Shown in pieces: positions 7,988 to 17,061 of a DNA stretch of 64,000 nucleotides. Location of the stretch: positions 4,154,001 through 4,218,000 of the forward strand of contig NZ_JAHOOZ010000001.1 of assembly GCF_019075875.1 (NCBI RefSeq). The letters are read 5' to 3'. The stretch comes from Novosphingobium sp. G106. Lineage in GTDB: Bacteria; Pseudomonadota; Alphaproteobacteria; Sphingomonadales; Sphingomonadaceae. Each line of letters opens with the position of its first letter. Position 1 is the stretch's first letter. Below the pieces are notes generated by a model. That model saw only the letters and a list, made by a program, of their open reading frames with translations. It was not told where the DNA came from and did not search any database. The translations under genes were made by a program, and so were the position numbers.

Positions 7988-8884
7988 CTAGCGCTGCCCC
8001 AGCCATGCAGCGCACTCCTCGCCAAGCTCGGCCCGGGCCCTGGCTTCGTAGGTTGCGCTGTCCGCGGCGGGCAGCACGTCCTGCCAGCGGCCATTGATGC
8101 CCTTGTTGATGAAGGTCGCCCCGCCGCCTTCGAAGATTATACCGCCGAGGGGCGTGACGTGATCGGCGTTGGTCTTCATCCATTCGAAGCTGCACAAGTT
8201 CTCGATCTCGGGCCAGTGGTCCGCCGGCACCGAGACCTCGAGGAAATCGGCGATCTCGCGCATCTTGCCTCCCATGTCGCGCTTGAGCTCGGCGAAATGG
8301 AGCATCATTACGTTAGGCAGGTGGCGGATTTCCCACCATGAGCGGACGTTTTCCCAGAAGGCCCAGAACGGAAAGCCATCGCGATCGAGCCACTCCCGGA
8401 AATAGGAGCAGATATCGGGATTGGGCGGATCGATCTTTGGACCGACGAGGCCGGGCGTATCGTTCAGAATCTCGTACCATCTGGCGTTGGCATTGGCGTG
8501 ATGGTTGTACATCGACCATATGACGTCGCGCCCGTCGCGACCGACGAAGATGTACTTGGCCTTGGCCGAGAAGCGCAGCGCGTCGACGGGAAGGTGCGTC
8601 TTGAGGAAACGCCGGGCGGTCTGCGCCTCGAGCTCGGGCAGCTTGATATGCCTGGGCGGTACGCGCAGGTCGACCCATGGCGACAGGTCCGACACGGGTA
8701 GGGTCGGATCGGGTCCGTGCATAATCTGCCCGACGATCTGCTGCGTCCAGGTCGTGCCGGACTTGGCATAGGTCGCGATGAAGACGTCGTCGTCCCGGAA
8801 CGTGAAATCGTTCCAGATCGTCGAGTCCATATGATGATTGTGCAGCTCGCGCGTCTTGCGCGGCAGTTCCGTTGTCGGATCCAT
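7988..8884 (-). CDS. Sulfotransferase (cytosolic type)
   Basis: 298 residues. The 5'-phosphosulfate loop YAKSGTTWTQQI and the 3'-phosphate region FVGRDGRDVIWSMYNHH are intact, and the C-terminal INKGINGRWQDVL matches the GxxGxW element that closes over PAPS. It should transfer a sulfuryl group from PAPS to an alcohol or phenol. ATG 8884 is preceded by GGGGGAA at a good distance; the frame is open further upstream to 8947. It is convergent with the cytochrome gene (stops 3 bp apart). Its acceptor is unknown; similar genes occur in sphingomonad degradation clusters. Confidence 0.85.
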   Translation of the reverse strand: MDPTTELPRKTRELHNHHMDSTIWNDFTFRDDDVFIATYAKSGTTWTQQIVGQIMHGPDPTLPVSDLSPWVDLRVPPRHIKLPELEAQTARRFLKTHLPVDALRFSAKAKYIFVGRDGRDVIWSMYNHHANANARWYEILNDTPGLVGPKIDPPNPDICSYFREWLDRDGFPFWAFWENVRSWWEIRHLPNVMMLHFAELKRDMGGKMREIADFLEVSVPADHWPEIENLCSFEWMKTNADHVTPLGGIIFEGGGATFINKGINGRWQDVLPAADSATYEARARAELGEECAAWLGQR

Positions 8885-9060
8885 GCCGATTCCCCCAGGG
8901 CGTTTTCGTATGCACCTTTTAGCACAGAGGCATGGCAGGCAGAACATCGCAGGCCGATGTTCTAGAGATAGGGGCCCTCAACCGGACCTTTCGTGTCACA
9001 TGGTTTGAACGGAGCGCCGCGCATCCCTAAGCCCGCCGCAAAACGTGAAACGGAGCAGGA

Positions 9061-10098
9061 ATGGCACACCCCCCGCGGATCGCGATCTATGGCATCGGCC
9101 AGTACGGCATGATGATTGCACGCCTCGCCGCCGACCGCGGCTGGCCGATCGTCGCTGCGTTCAACCGCGCCGGGCCCAAGGTCGGGCATGACCTCGGTCG
9201 CGTGATCGGGCTCGGCCGCGATCTCGGCGTCGTCATCCAGGACAGCGAGAGCGGTGACTATGCCGGCCTCGACGCCGACATCGGCGTGGTCACGCACCGC
9301 GATCTGCTAAGCGCCAACATGCCCGCCTACCGCCGGCTGATGGGCGCAGGGCTCAACGTGGCCTGCCACGGCGTCCAGTCCTACCTGCCGCAAAGTAACG
9401 ATCCCGAACTTGCCGCCGAGATCGAAGCGCTGGCCCAGTGCAACGGCGTGACCTTCACCGGCTGCGGCATCTGGGACATGTCGCGGATATGGGCGGGAAT
9501 CCTGACCGCCGGCCCCTGCACCGAGATCAGGTCGATCCACATCGCCAGCCTCACCGACCCCGAGGGTCAGTGCAATTCGATCGAACAGATCAGGCAATAC
9601 TGCATCAGCCTGCCGGTCGAGACCTTCCACGAGCGCGGCATCGCCCGCAACGCCGCCGCACTGGCCAAGAAGACTATCCCCGAGATGGTGCTGCGCGCGC
9701 TAGGCTACACGGTGCTTGAATCCACCGCGACGATCGAGCCGGTGGTCTACGACGTGCCGGTGAAGACCAAATTCGTGCCCGAGGGCTGGTTCGAGCCCGG
9801 CCTGGTCATGGGCGTGCGCTTCCGCTGCGAGACGACCACGGCCGAGGGCGTGACCGGCACCGGCCTGATCGATCAGCGCATGTTCCTGCCCGGCGACGTC
9901 GAGCACATGTTCTGGGAAGTCGACGGCACCCCGCGCAACCGCACGCGGGTAGAGCGGCTGGATTCGGCCCATGCCACGGCAGGTAACCTGTTCAACCGCA
10001 TCCCCGACATCATCGCCGCGCGACCGGGGATCGTGCCGGTCTATGAAATGGGGCCGCTGAAGACCACTGCGGTGCGCTGGCCGAGGATCGGCCGGTGA
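9061..10098 (+). CDS. Dihydrodipicolinate reductase-like NAD(P)-binding oxidoreductase
   Basis: 345 residues. Residues 6-20 (IAIYGIGQYGMMIARL) form a Rossmann GxGxxG loop, followed by FNRAG, GVVTHRDLLS and CHGVQSYLP. The fold resembles DapB-type and amino-acid dehydrogenase proteins, but the length and C-terminal half differ from DapB, so lysine synthesis is unlikely. GGAGCAGGA precedes the ATG. It overlaps the next sulfotransferase by 4 bp (GTGA), so the two are coupled. In other actinobacterial and sphingomonad clusters such proteins are annotated only as hypothetical oxidoreductases. Confidence 0.65.
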   Translation: MAHPPRIAIYGIGQYGMMIARLAADRGWPIVAAFNRAGPKVGHDLGRVIGLGRDLGVVIQDSESGDYAGLDADIGVVTHRDLLSANMPAYRRLMGAGLNVACHGVQSYLPQSNDPELAAEIEALAQCNGVTFTGCGIWDMSRIWAGILTAGPCTEIRSIHIASLTDPEGQCNSIEQIRQYCISLPVETFHERGIARNAAALAKKTIPEMVLRALGYTVLESTATIEPVVYDVPVKTKFVPEGWFEPGLVMGVRFRCETTTAEGVTGTGLIDQRMFLPGDVEHMFWEVDGTPRNRTRVERLDSAHATAGNLFNRIPDIIAARPGIVPVYEMGPLKTTAVRWPRIGR

Positions 10099-11258
10099 AC
10101 CCGCATCCGCTGTCGCCGACCGCCGAGCAGCTCTTGGCCCGCTCGCGCGAGATCGCGGATATCGAGCTCGTCGACGAGGAAGTGGTCGAACCGCTGACCG
10201 TGCTCGTCCGCGCACTTAATACTGAGGCGAAGCTCGATGCCGAGGGTGCCCGCGCCTACGAGGCCAAGTTCCTGCGACTTCTGGTCAACCGCCTGCGGAT
10301 GAAGCGCGATTTCCTGGCGCATCCCGAAATCGCCGAACAGGAGATCGCCGGGCCGCTGGTCATCATGGGCGTGGCGCGGTCGGGCACGACCAAGCTGCAG
10401 AAGGTCCTCGCCGCCTCGGGCGATTTCAATTTCCTGACTTTCTGGCAGAATTTCAACTGGGCCTCGGTCAGCGGCACACCGGGTGAGCCCGTCGACGCGC
10501 GTATCGCTGAGGCCGATGCCTTCTGCCGCTGGTACGACGAGCGCTCGCCCGAGACCAAGCTCGGCCACCACTTCTCCGCGCTCGAGCCCGAGGAAGAGGG
10601 GCCGCTCAGCGAGGGCTGCTTCGTCGCGCCCTCGTTCATCGGCTATGCCGAGATGCCGAGCTACGCGCAGTGGCTCGCAGACAAGCCGCGCAGCATCTTC
10701 TTCGCCTTCCTGCGCGACGTGCTCAAATACCTGCAGTGGCAGGGTCTCGCCGTGCCCGGGCGGCCCTGGCTGCTCAAGTCGCCCAACTACAACGGTCACG
10801 AGGCGGCGATCCGCGAAGTGTTCCCGAATGTCCGCTTCGTCGTCGCCAATCGCTCGCCGGTCGAGACACTGGCCTCGATGTGCAAGCTGCTGCGCTGCTT
10901 CCGTACGGCCTACGGCAGCCCCGAGGTCGACAATGCGATGATCGTCGAAGGCAATTACCGCGCGATGGAAGCCCACCTCGCCAACCGCGCCGCGCATCCC
11001 GAGATCCCGATCCTCGACCTGCGATTCCAGGACATCGTCGGCGCGCTGCCCGCGACAATCGAGCGGATCTACGCCCATGCCGGCATGGCGCTGACCCCGT
11101 CCTCGCGCGAGCGCATACTCGCCTGGAACGCGGCCAATGCCATGCACAAGCACGGCGAGTTCAGGTACTCGCTCGGCGACGCCGGCCTTGAAGAAGCCGT
11201 GATCCGTGAGCGGATGGCCCGCTACTTCGAGCTGCTCGAAAGACTCGATGCGGCCTGA
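10095..11258 (+). CDS. Sulfotransferase-family protein (second type)
   Basis: 387 residues with a GTG start overlapping the upstream TGA. The PAPS loop is [13 protein letters not shown] around 97-109, with the second phosphate region [17 protein letters not shown]. The long N-terminal helical part and WLLKSPNY motif mark the Sulfotransfer_3-like branch, distinct from the gene at 7988. Two sulfotransferases of different branches within 3 kb suggest sulfation is part of the pathway or of its export products. The last 37 bp overlap the 3' end of terC on the other strand. Confidence 0.8.
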   Translation: MNPHPLSPTAEQLLARSREIADIELVDEEVVEPLTVLVRALNTEAKLDAEGARAYEAKFLRLLVNRLRMKRDFLAHPEIAEQEIAGPLVIMGVARSGTTKLQKVLAASGDFNFLTFWQNFNWASVSGTPGEPVDARIAEADAFCRWYDERSPETKLGHHFSALEPEEEGPLSEGCFVAPSFIGYAEMPSYAQWLADKPRSIFFAFLRDVLKYLQWQGLAVPGRPWLLKSPNYNGHEAAIREVFPNVRFVVANRSPVETLASMCKLLRCFRTAYGSPEVDNAMIVEGNYRAMEAHLANRAAHPEIPILDLRFQDIVGALPATIERIYAHAGMALTPSSRERILAWNAANAMHKHGEFRYSLGDAGLEEAVIRERMARYFELLERLDAA

Positions 11259-12013
11259 TTCGCCTTCAGCCTGCGCCGACGCGACCAGATGTTGAGACTC
11301 TCGACACCGGCCGAGAAGGCCATCGCCGTGTAGATATAGCCCTTGGGCACATGCACGCCGAAACCGTCGGCGATCAGCACCGCGCCGATCATCAGCAGGA
11401 AGCCCAGCGCCAGCATAACCACGGTCGGGTTCTCGTTGATGAAATTGGCTAGCGGATCGGCCGCAACCAGCATCACCGCCACAGCCACGATCACCGCGAC
11501 CACCATGATCGGCAGGTGGTCGGTCATGCCCACCGCGGTCAGGATCGAATCGATCGAGAAGACGATGTCGAGCAGCAGTATCTGCACGATCGCCGCTCCG
11601 AAGTTCATAGCCACCTTGCCGCCGGTATCGAAGACGTCGCCGGCGGGCGCGGGATCGACGTTGTGATGTATCTCCTTCGTGGCCTTCCAGACTAGGAACA
11701 GGCCGCCGGCAATGAGGATCAGGTCGCGCCACGAGAACTGCGTCTCGAAGCCCTCGCCGCGCAGGCCGAGGTCGAAGACCGGAGCGGTCAGCCCGACCAG
11801 CCAGGCGATCGTCGAGAGCAGCGCGAGCCGCATGATCAGCGCCAGCGCGATGCCGGTACGCCGCGCCTTCTGCCGTTGCGCTTCCGGCAATTTGTTCGAC
11901 AGGATCGAGATGAAGATCAGGTTGTCGATGCCGAGCACGATCTCCATCACGACCAGTGTCAGCAAGGCGGCCCATACGGCCGGCTCGGAAAATAGCGTCA
12001 GTAAGCCTTCCAC
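11222..12013 (-). CDS. TerC-family integral membrane protein
   Basis: 263 residues with about seven membrane segments. Family signatures are [18 protein letters not shown] near the start, [15 protein letters not shown] in the middle and [13 protein letters not shown] near the end; the acidic residues in the first two segments are the metal-binding ones in TerC/Alx/MntH-exporter relatives. TerC proteins export or handle Mn2+ and support secretion of metalloproteins. The start is GTG with AAGGGA 5 nt upstream. I looked for a yybP-ykoY manganese riboswitch upstream and saw none. Confidence 0.85.
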   Translation of the reverse strand: MEGLLTLFSEPAVWAALLTLVVMEIVLGIDNLIFISILSNKLPEAQRQKARRTGIALALIMRLALLSTIAWLVGLTAPVFDLGLRGEGFETQFSWRDLILIAGGLFLVWKATKEIHHNVDPAPAGDVFDTGGKVAMNFGAAIVQILLLDIVFSIDSILTAVGMTDHLPIMVVAVIVAVAVMLVAADPLANFINENPTVVMLALGFLLMIGAVLIADGFGVHVPKGYIYTAMAFSAGVESLNIWSRRRRLKANQAASSLSSSSK

Positions 12014-12269
12014 GTTCGTCCCTTCACATCAGCGAAGCTGTGCCGATCGGGCCGAGGACGGGGGTGCTGGAGGAATGGGCCTCAGGACGCACCGAGCTCG
12101 GCTCGATGCGGTCCGACATCACGATCATCGCTGGAATGATCGCCAGAGGGGCCCGGTCCGCGCTTTGCGATGTAGCGGCGGCGGCGGCCCGGTTCAACCC
12201 CGCTGTCCAGCGAGCGCGCGTTCACGTCTCGCGCCTATTGCGTCCAGAACCGAGACAATCGCGTTTTCT

Positions 12270-12299
12270 CGCTAGCGGTTTGCGCATGCGCCGCTAGCG
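12270..12299. repeat. Inverted repeat between terC and PEP-CTERM gene
   Basis: The 344-bp gap 12014-12357 holds no gene I can support. It contains CGCTAGCGG at 12270-12278 and CCGCTAGCG at 12291-12299, a perfect 9-bp inverted repeat whose core CGCTAGCG is itself palindromic, around a loop containing a third palindrome, GCGCATGCGC. It lies 58 bp upstream of the PEP-CTERM start. Paired operators or a hairpin are both possible; no T run follows. Confidence 0.4.
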
Positions 12300-12357
12300 G
12301 GGCGGCTCGGGACGCAAAGAGGCTCGCGGGAACGGGCCTACTTTCCAAGGGAAACCA

Positions 12358-13026
12358 ATGAACAAGAAACTGGCTACGGTGCTTCTGGGCACCGCCATGC
12401 TGGCCGCCACGCCGGCAACGGCTGCGACCGTCATGTACAATCTCACGATCTCGGGCAGCGGCAGCAGCTCGACCCCCAGCAACGACACGCCCTATTTTCT
12501 GCTGTCGAACACGTCGACGCACACCGGCGCGCCGAACAGCGCCGATGCGCTGACCGCGATGCTGACCTCGTTCAAGCTGACCTTCAACGGCACGTCCTAC
12601 GTCGACCGCCTGACTTCGTTCCAGGGTTCGCCCAACGCCACTTCGCCGGGTATTTCGAACCAGGTCATCTACCCGACGCCGAACACGCAGGACAACATCG
12701 GCACGCCCGGCTTCCAGCTGGGCCTCACCGGCTTCAATCCCGGCGACGGCTATCGCTTCGCCGTGGACTTTGACAAGGCCGGCGGCGCGAACGAGAACTA
12801 TCGCAGCCTGCTCGAAGGCGCAGTCATCGAAGTCGGCTTCTCCGACGGTACGAAGCTGACCAAGACGCTGTCCGGCTTCAACGCCAACGACCCCTCGTTC
12901 AGCTTCTCGGGCAGCGACATCTCGGCCGCCGTGCCCGAGCCCGCGACCTGGGGCCTGATGATCCTCGGCATCGGCGGAATCGGCGCCTCGCTGCGCCGCC
13001 GCAAGGCGACCCTCGCGACCGCCTGA
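12358..13026 (+). CDS. PEPxxWA-CTERM sorting-domain exported protein
   Basis: 222 residues. A signal peptide (residues 1-22, ending ATPATAA) is followed by a Ser/Thr/Gly/Asn-rich secreted region. The C-terminus has VPEPATWGLMILGIGGIGA then RRRK: the PEP motif, one membrane helix and a basic cluster that define exosortase-targeted proteins. The processing system (exosortase/archaeosortase and the PEP-CTERM exopolysaccharide locus) is not in this window. AAGGGA precedes the ATG by 6 nt. The gene is monocistronic, with its own terminator. Role of the mature domain unknown. Confidence 0.85.
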   Translation: MNKKLATVLLGTAMLAATPATAATVMYNLTISGSGSSSTPSNDTPYFLLSNTSTHTGAPNSADALTAMLTSFKLTFNGTSYVDRLTSFQGSPNATSPGISNQVIYPTPNTQDNIGTPGFQLGLTGFNPGDGYRFAVDFDKAGGANENYRSLLEGAVIEVGFSDGTKLTKTLSGFNANDPSFSFSGSDISAAVPEPATWGLMILGIGGIGASLRRRKATLATA

Positions 13027-13048
13027 AGCCGCTAACCGGCAAACGAAC

Positions 13049-13079
13049 CGCCGTCGGCCTCATGGCCGGCGGCGTTTTT
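13049..13079 (+). terminator. Intrinsic terminator of the PEP-CTERM gene
   Basis: CGCCGTCGGCC (13049-13059), a TCAT loop and GGCCGGCGGCG (13064-13074) form an 11-bp stem with one G-T pair, followed by TTTTT. It begins 23 bp after the PEP-CTERM stop codon and abuts the mtnC stop on the other strand. Confidence 0.85.
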
Positions 13080-13744
13080 CATACCACTCCCTCGAGGCTG
13101 GCAACCGTCGGGAAAGGATTCTCGACCGCGCCGTCTCGCGCCACCAGCAGCACGCTGAAGCCCGCACCCTGCGCCGCGACGAGTTCCTCGGCCACGTCCG
13201 ACAGGAACAGGATCTCGCCCGCCGACACGCCGATAGCTTCGGCGATCGCGCGATAGGAGGCGGCCTCCCTCTTCCCCCCGACGGCCGTATCGAAGTAGCC
13301 GCTGAACAGCCCGGTAAGGTCGCCCTGCGCAGTATGGCCGAACAGCAGCTTCTGCGCCGCGACCGAACCCGAGGAATAGACGTAGAGCGCGATGCCGGCC
13401 GCGTGCCAGCGCCATAGCGCCGCGGCAGCATCGTCGTAGATATGGCCCTTGAGCGCGCCCGAGGCGTAGCCCTTGGCCCAGATCAGTCCCTGGAGTTCCT
13501 TGAGCGGCCCGACTTTGCTGTCGGCATCGTGCCATTCGAGCAGCAGCGCGACGCACCTATCGGTATCGAGATCCGCCCGGTCGCCTTCGAGGCGCACCGC
13601 CGCGAGGATCGGTGCAACCTCGTCAGGATGCTCCGCGACGAATGTCGCTAGGCGTGCGCGTGAATAGGGGAACAGCACCTCGTGAACGAAAGCGATGCTC
13701 GAGGTGGTGCCTTCGATGTCGGTGACGATGGCTCTGGGCGTCAC
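13079..13744 (-). CDS. mtnC: Enolase-phosphatase E1 (methionine salvage)
   Basis: 221 residues, a HAD phosphatase with the enolase-phosphatase start TDIEGTTSSIAFV (Asp9 nucleophile and Glu11 in place of the second Asp, typical of MtnC). Later motifs are YSSGSVAAQKLLFGH and the acidic FLSDVAEEL. It converts 2,3-diketo-5-methylthiopentyl-1-phosphate to the acireductone. GTG start at 13744 overlaps the mtnD stop (GTGA). Last gene of the mtnB-mtnD-mtnC unit. Confidence 0.92.
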   Translation of the reverse strand: MTPRAIVTDIEGTTSSIAFVHEVLFPYSRARLATFVAEHPDEVAPILAAVRLEGDRADLDTDRCVALLLEWHDADSKVGPLKELQGLIWAKGYASGALKGHIYDDAAAALWRWHAAGIALYVYSSGSVAAQKLLFGHTAQGDLTGLFSGYFDTAVGGKREAASYRAIAEAIGVSAGEILFLSDVAEELVAAQGAGFSVLLVARDGAVENPFPTVASLEGVV

Positions 13745-14292
13745 GCCGCACCTTCGTACAGCGGAATCGCCGCAGCGATCGTGTCGCCGGTGAACCGCGC
13801 CACCCAGCCCTCGGGCGTGGTGAAAAGCCGGATCGCGGTGAAGCGCGGCTGCGCGCCCGTGTCGAACCAATGACGCAGCCCGGCGGGCAGGACGATGAGA
13901 TCCCCCGCCGCGCATTCGAGCGCCAGCACCTGCCTGCCCGCACGTATGTAGAACATGCCCGATCCTTCGACGAAGAAGCGCACCTCGTCATCGTCGTGAA
14001 CATGCTCGGCAAGGAACTTTGCGCGCATCGCCTCGCGCTGCGGATTCTCCGACGTCAGGCGGACGACATCGCACGACTGGTACCCGCCGCGCGCCTTCAG
14101 CGCTTCGATGTCCGCTGCATGGGCCGCAACGATGGTATCGTCGTCCAGAGCCTCGCCCAGAGACCGCGCCGGCCACCGCTCGAAGCCGACACCCGCCTCC
14201 GCGAGCCGCGCGGTTATCGCCTCCGGTTCGGAGATCGTCCCCTGTACCGCGAAGGGCGCCGTGTCGTCGTAGAGGGTCAGAGTCGTCACCAT
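13741..14292 (-). CDS. mtnD: Acireductone dioxygenase
   Basis: 183 residues, cupin fold. Metal ligands are visible: His97, His99 and Glu103 in EHVHDDDEVRFFVEG, and His141 in LRHWFD. The enzyme oxidises acireductone to the 2-oxo acid precursor of methionine plus formate (Fe form). It overlaps mtnB upstream by 7 bp and mtnC downstream by 4 bp, indicating coupled translation. No mtnA or mtnK is in the window; those steps must be encoded elsewhere. Confidence 0.92.
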   Translation of the reverse strand: MVTTLTLYDDTAPFAVQGTISEPEAITARLAEAGVGFERWPARSLGEALDDDTIVAAHAADIEALKARGGYQSCDVVRLTSENPQREAMRAKFLAEHVHDDDEVRFFVEGSGMFYIRAGRQVLALECAAGDLIVLPAGLRHWFDTGAQPRFTAIRLFTTPEGWVARFTGDTIAAAIPLYEGAA

Positions 14293-14921
14293 GCGGCTCC
14301 TTGCGCTTTCAGCCGTTCCCACTCGCAGGCAAGCAGGAATTCGCTGCCCTCGACGATGTTCTCCGCCGCGGCCAGAGTCGGCCCCCAGGCGTAGAGGCCG
14401 TGCCCGCAGATATAGAACGCCGGCAAAGGCGGCGCATCGGTTTCCAGCAGCGGCCGCAGCCGCTCGGTGAGCGCCGGCATGTCCTGGCTGTTGTCGACCA
14501 GCGGCAAGCTCACGTTCGCCTCGTGTGTCCTGACTCCCGGATAGACTTTGAGCATTTCGTAACCGGCAAGCTCGATGATCTCTGTGCCGCGCAAGGCCCG
14601 GCTGAGCACGGTGCCCGCCACCGAATGGGTATGAAGCACGGCGCCTGCGCCGGGAACGGCCTCGTAGATCAGGCAATGCAGCAAGGTTTCGGCCGAAGGC
14701 TTCTTGCCGTCGAGCGCCGCACCGGTTTCCGACACGCGCATGATCTCGTCCTCGCCGAGGCGCCCTTTGTGCGCGCCTGAAACCGTGATCGCGATCGAAC
14801 CGTCGGAGAGCCGCGCCGAGAAGTTGCCCGCGGTGGCCGGGGCAAGGCCGCGGTGGTCGAGTCGACGGCCGGTTTCGATCAGGGCGCGCGCAGTATCGGC
14901 GAATTCGTCACGGAAGAGCAT
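14286..14921 (-). CDS. mtnB: Methylthioribulose-1-phosphate dehydratase
   Basis: 211 residues, class II aldolase/adducin fold. Zinc ligands lie in VLHTHS (His97, His99) with a further His in FYICGHGLYAWG. Early TAGNFSARLSDGSIAITVSG is typical of MtnB. It removes water from methylthioribulose-1-phosphate. First gene of the three-gene salvage operon; the order B-D-C follows pathway order, and the short overlaps suggest equal expression. Confidence 0.92.
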   Translation of the reverse strand: MLFRDEFADTARALIETGRRLDHRGLAPATAGNFSARLSDGSIAITVSGAHKGRLGEDEIMRVSETGAALDGKKPSAETLLHCLIYEAVPGAGAVLHTHSVAGTVLSRALRGTEIIELAGYEMLKVYPGVRTHEANVSLPLVDNSQDMPALTERLRPLLETDAPPLPAFYICGHGLYAWGPTLAAAENIVEGSEFLLACEWERLKAQGAAW

Positions 14922-14981
14922 CGCCCATAGCTAGGCGCCCGTTCGTGACGACTTGATGACGATCGTGCGGCAATCGCGCGA

Positions 14982-16181
14982 TCAGATGATCCCGGTCGCC
15001 TTCCCCGCGCGCTCGAACATGCCAATGATCGTCTGGACCTGCTCGGCCGAATGCTCGGCGCAGAGCGAGCAGCGCAGCAGCGTCATGTTCGCAGGCGTCG
15101 CCGGCGGGCGAGCAAGGTTCACGTAGAGGCCCTCCTTCAAGAGCGCTTCCCACATCGCCGCGCCGCGTTCGAGATCGGGCATGATCACCGAAATGATCGC
15201 GCTCTGCGGGCTGTCGGTGCCGAGCTGAAAGCCGCGGTCCTTGAGGCCTTTGTGCAGCGTGCGCGAATTCTCCCAGAGATGCGCGCGCTTGTTGCCCGAA
15301 TGCATGAGCTTGCGGATCGAGGTCGCGGCGGTGGCGACGACGCTCGGCGGCAGCGAGGCGGTGAAGACGTAGGGCCGGCAGACCAGCCGCAGGATCTCGA
15401 ACTTCGGGTGGTTGGAAACGCAGAAGCCGCCGACCGTACCGACGCTCTTGGAAAAAGTGCCGATGACGAAATCGACATCGTCGAGCACGCCCTGATCCTC
15501 GGCAACACCGCGGCCGTTGGGACCGATGAAGCCCATCGAATGGGCCTCGTCGACCAGCACCATCGCGCCATTGGCCTTGGCGACGGCGATCATCTCCTTG
15601 AGCGGGGCGATATCGCCCATCATCGAATAGACGCCTTCGAGGATCACCAGCTTGCCCGCGCCCTCGGGAATGCGCTTGAGGCGCTTTTCCATGGCTTCGA
15701 GGTCGTTGTGCTTGAACGGGACGACTTCGGCATCACCGAGCTTGCAGCCGTCCCAGATCGACGCGTGGCTGTCGATGTCGAGGACGATGTAGTCGCCCTT
15801 GCCCGCCACCGTGGAAATGATGCCGAGGTTGGCCTGGTAGCCGGTCGAGAAGACCATGGCGTGATCCATGCCGTAGAATTCGCAGAGCGCCTGCTCGACC
15901 GCCTTGTGCCCGGCATAGGTCCCGTTGAGCACACGGCTGCCCGTCGTGCCCGAACCGAAATCGTCGAGCGCCTGCTTGCCCGCATCGATCACGTCGGGAT
16001 CGAAGGTCATGCCCATGTAGTTGTAGGTGCCGAGGAGGATCGTTTCACGGCCGTTGCAGATCGCGACGGTCGGCGAGATCACCTTTTCCATCACGAGGCT
16101 GAACGGATCCTCGACGCCCGAGGCGAGCAGCCCCGCGCGGAGGTCGATGATCGGCTGGAACTTGTCGAACAGGTCGCCCAT
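14982..16181 (-). CDS. spt: Serine palmitoyltransferase
   Basis: 399 residues, alpha-oxoamine synthase family. PLP Lys245 is in GTFSKSVGTVGGF, the stacking His139 in DIDSHASIWDG, the PLP Asp in VLVDEAHSMGF, and RPPATPAN near the C-terminus. All lie 20 positions earlier than in the characterised Sphingomonas paucimobilis enzyme, which has a longer N-terminus. It condenses L-serine with an acyl thioester to 3-ketodihydrosphingosine, the first step of sphingolipid synthesis. The gene 7 bp upstream encodes an acyl carrier protein, the probable acyl donor. This is the strongest taxonomic marker in the window. Confidence 0.93.
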   Translation of the reverse strand: MGDLFDKFQPIIDLRAGLLASGVEDPFSLVMEKVISPTVAICNGRETILLGTYNYMGMTFDPDVIDAGKQALDDFGSGTTGSRVLNGTYAGHKAVEQALCEFYGMDHAMVFSTGYQANLGIISTVAGKGDYIVLDIDSHASIWDGCKLGDAEVVPFKHNDLEAMEKRLKRIPEGAGKLVILEGVYSMMGDIAPLKEMIAVAKANGAMVLVDEAHSMGFIGPNGRGVAEDQGVLDDVDFVIGTFSKSVGTVGGFCVSNHPKFEILRLVCRPYVFTASLPPSVVATAATSIRKLMHSGNKRAHLWENSRTLHKGLKDRGFQLGTDSPQSAIISVIMPDLERGAAMWEALLKEGLYVNLARPPATPANMTLLRCSLCAEHSAEQVQTIIGMFERAGKATGII

Positions 16182-16188
16182 CTGCCGA

Positions 16189-16431
16189 TCAGCCCTGCAG
16201 CTTCACGACGGCGTCCACAAGCTGGCCGTAGGTCTCTATCTCGGCCTGCTGGTTCATGCTGATGATGATGTCGAATTCGTCCTCGATCGCGGCGACGAAA
16301 TCCATCACGGTCAGGCTGTCGAATTCGAGGTCGCCGGAGAAAGTGCTGGTGTCGTCGATCGGGACGCCTTTCTTGTTGAACGGCGCGATCAGCGCTGCGA
16401 TCCGGTCGGCAGTGGCGGCACGGTCCATCAA
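16189..16431 (-). CDS. Acyl carrier protein paired with serine palmitoyltransferase
   Basis: 80 residues, acidic and helical. LEFDSLTVMDF contains the phosphopantetheine site Ser39 in the DSL motif. It is not the housekeeping AcpP (sequence and context differ). It ends 7 bp before spt, so the pair is probably translated together. A comparable spt-linked carrier protein is known from Sphingomonas wittichii, where the acyl-ACP is thought to serve spt. The local FAS genes are absent. Confidence 0.88.
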   Translation of the reverse strand: MMDRAATADRIAALIAPFNKKGVPIDDTSTFSGDLEFDSLTVMDFVAAIEDEFDIIISMNQQAEIETYGQLVDAVVKLQG

Positions 16432-16521
16432 AAAATATGCTCCTGAAACGATGCTGGCCCTCTGGCCAAGAATTGCGGCGCAAAAGCGGCGCGGGGCCGC
16501 CGTGTCAAGTTCTGCCGCGCC

Positions 16522-17049
16522 TCACGATCCGCGCGGGTTGACCACCGCAGAGATGTAAGCCGCGTCGCGCAGGCCGTCGGGTCCGCCCAGAATGGACTTG
16601 GGCAACGGCTCGCGCGGCAAGGGATCCAGGCGGTCATATCGCAGGCGCCAGCTCGTGATCTTCCAGGCGCCCTCGATCTTCCGGTAGGTCTCGTATTCGC
16701 GGCCGTGGCCGTTGTAGCCGCAGCGTTCGCCGGTCTGGGGATCGAACGGCCATTCGTTGTAATCGTGGAGCACCCAGATGCCGCTCGCTTCGGTCGGGCT
16801 TTCGAAGGTTATCTCGGGCATCGAGAAGCGGTGGAGCGAAATGGCCCCCTCGAGCATGTCCCTGACGGCGTAGGCGTAAGTCGCACCGCCGTGCATCAGT
16901 TCGCCCATGCCGAGGTCGAAGGTGCAATCGGCGCTAAAAACGTCCTTGAAGCCTTCCCAGTCCTTGACGTCGGCCAATCGGCCGAACCGCGCCTTCAGCT
17001 CGATAATCTCCTTGTAGTCGAGCATCTGTTGCAACAGGTCCTCAGCCAT
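16522..17049 (-). CDS. SnoaL/NTF2-like protein upstream of the acp-spt pair
   Basis: 175 residues. EIIELKARFGRLADVKDWEGF is the typical first helix pair of SnoaL-like NTF2-fold proteins; further support is YETYRKIEGAWKITSWRLRYDR at the end, a strand pair shared by the family. Catalytic residues cannot be assigned. It reads in the same direction as acp and spt, 90 bp ahead, and may share their promoter. A link to sphingolipid metabolism is inferred only from position. Not closely similar to the SnoaL-like protein at 6907. Confidence 0.75.
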   Translation of the reverse strand: MAEDLLQQMLDYKEIIELKARFGRLADVKDWEGFKDVFSADCTFDLGMGELMHGGATYAYAVRDMLEGAISLHRFSMPEITFESPTEASGIWVLHDYNEWPFDPQTGERCGYNGHGREYETYRKIEGAWKITSWRLRYDRLDPLPREPLPKSILGGPDGLRDAAYISAVVNPRGS

Positions 17050-17061
17050 CGCGTCCTCTCC

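Noticed and set aside
10041..11975. 644-residue open frame on the minus strand
   Set aside because: It lies over the sulfotransferase and terC in a different frame, is Arg/Asp/Gly biased and has no motifs.
12014..12200. yybP-ykoY manganese riboswitch before terC
   Set aside because: The conserved loops and purine-rich core are not visible; only a normal ribosome site before the GTG start.
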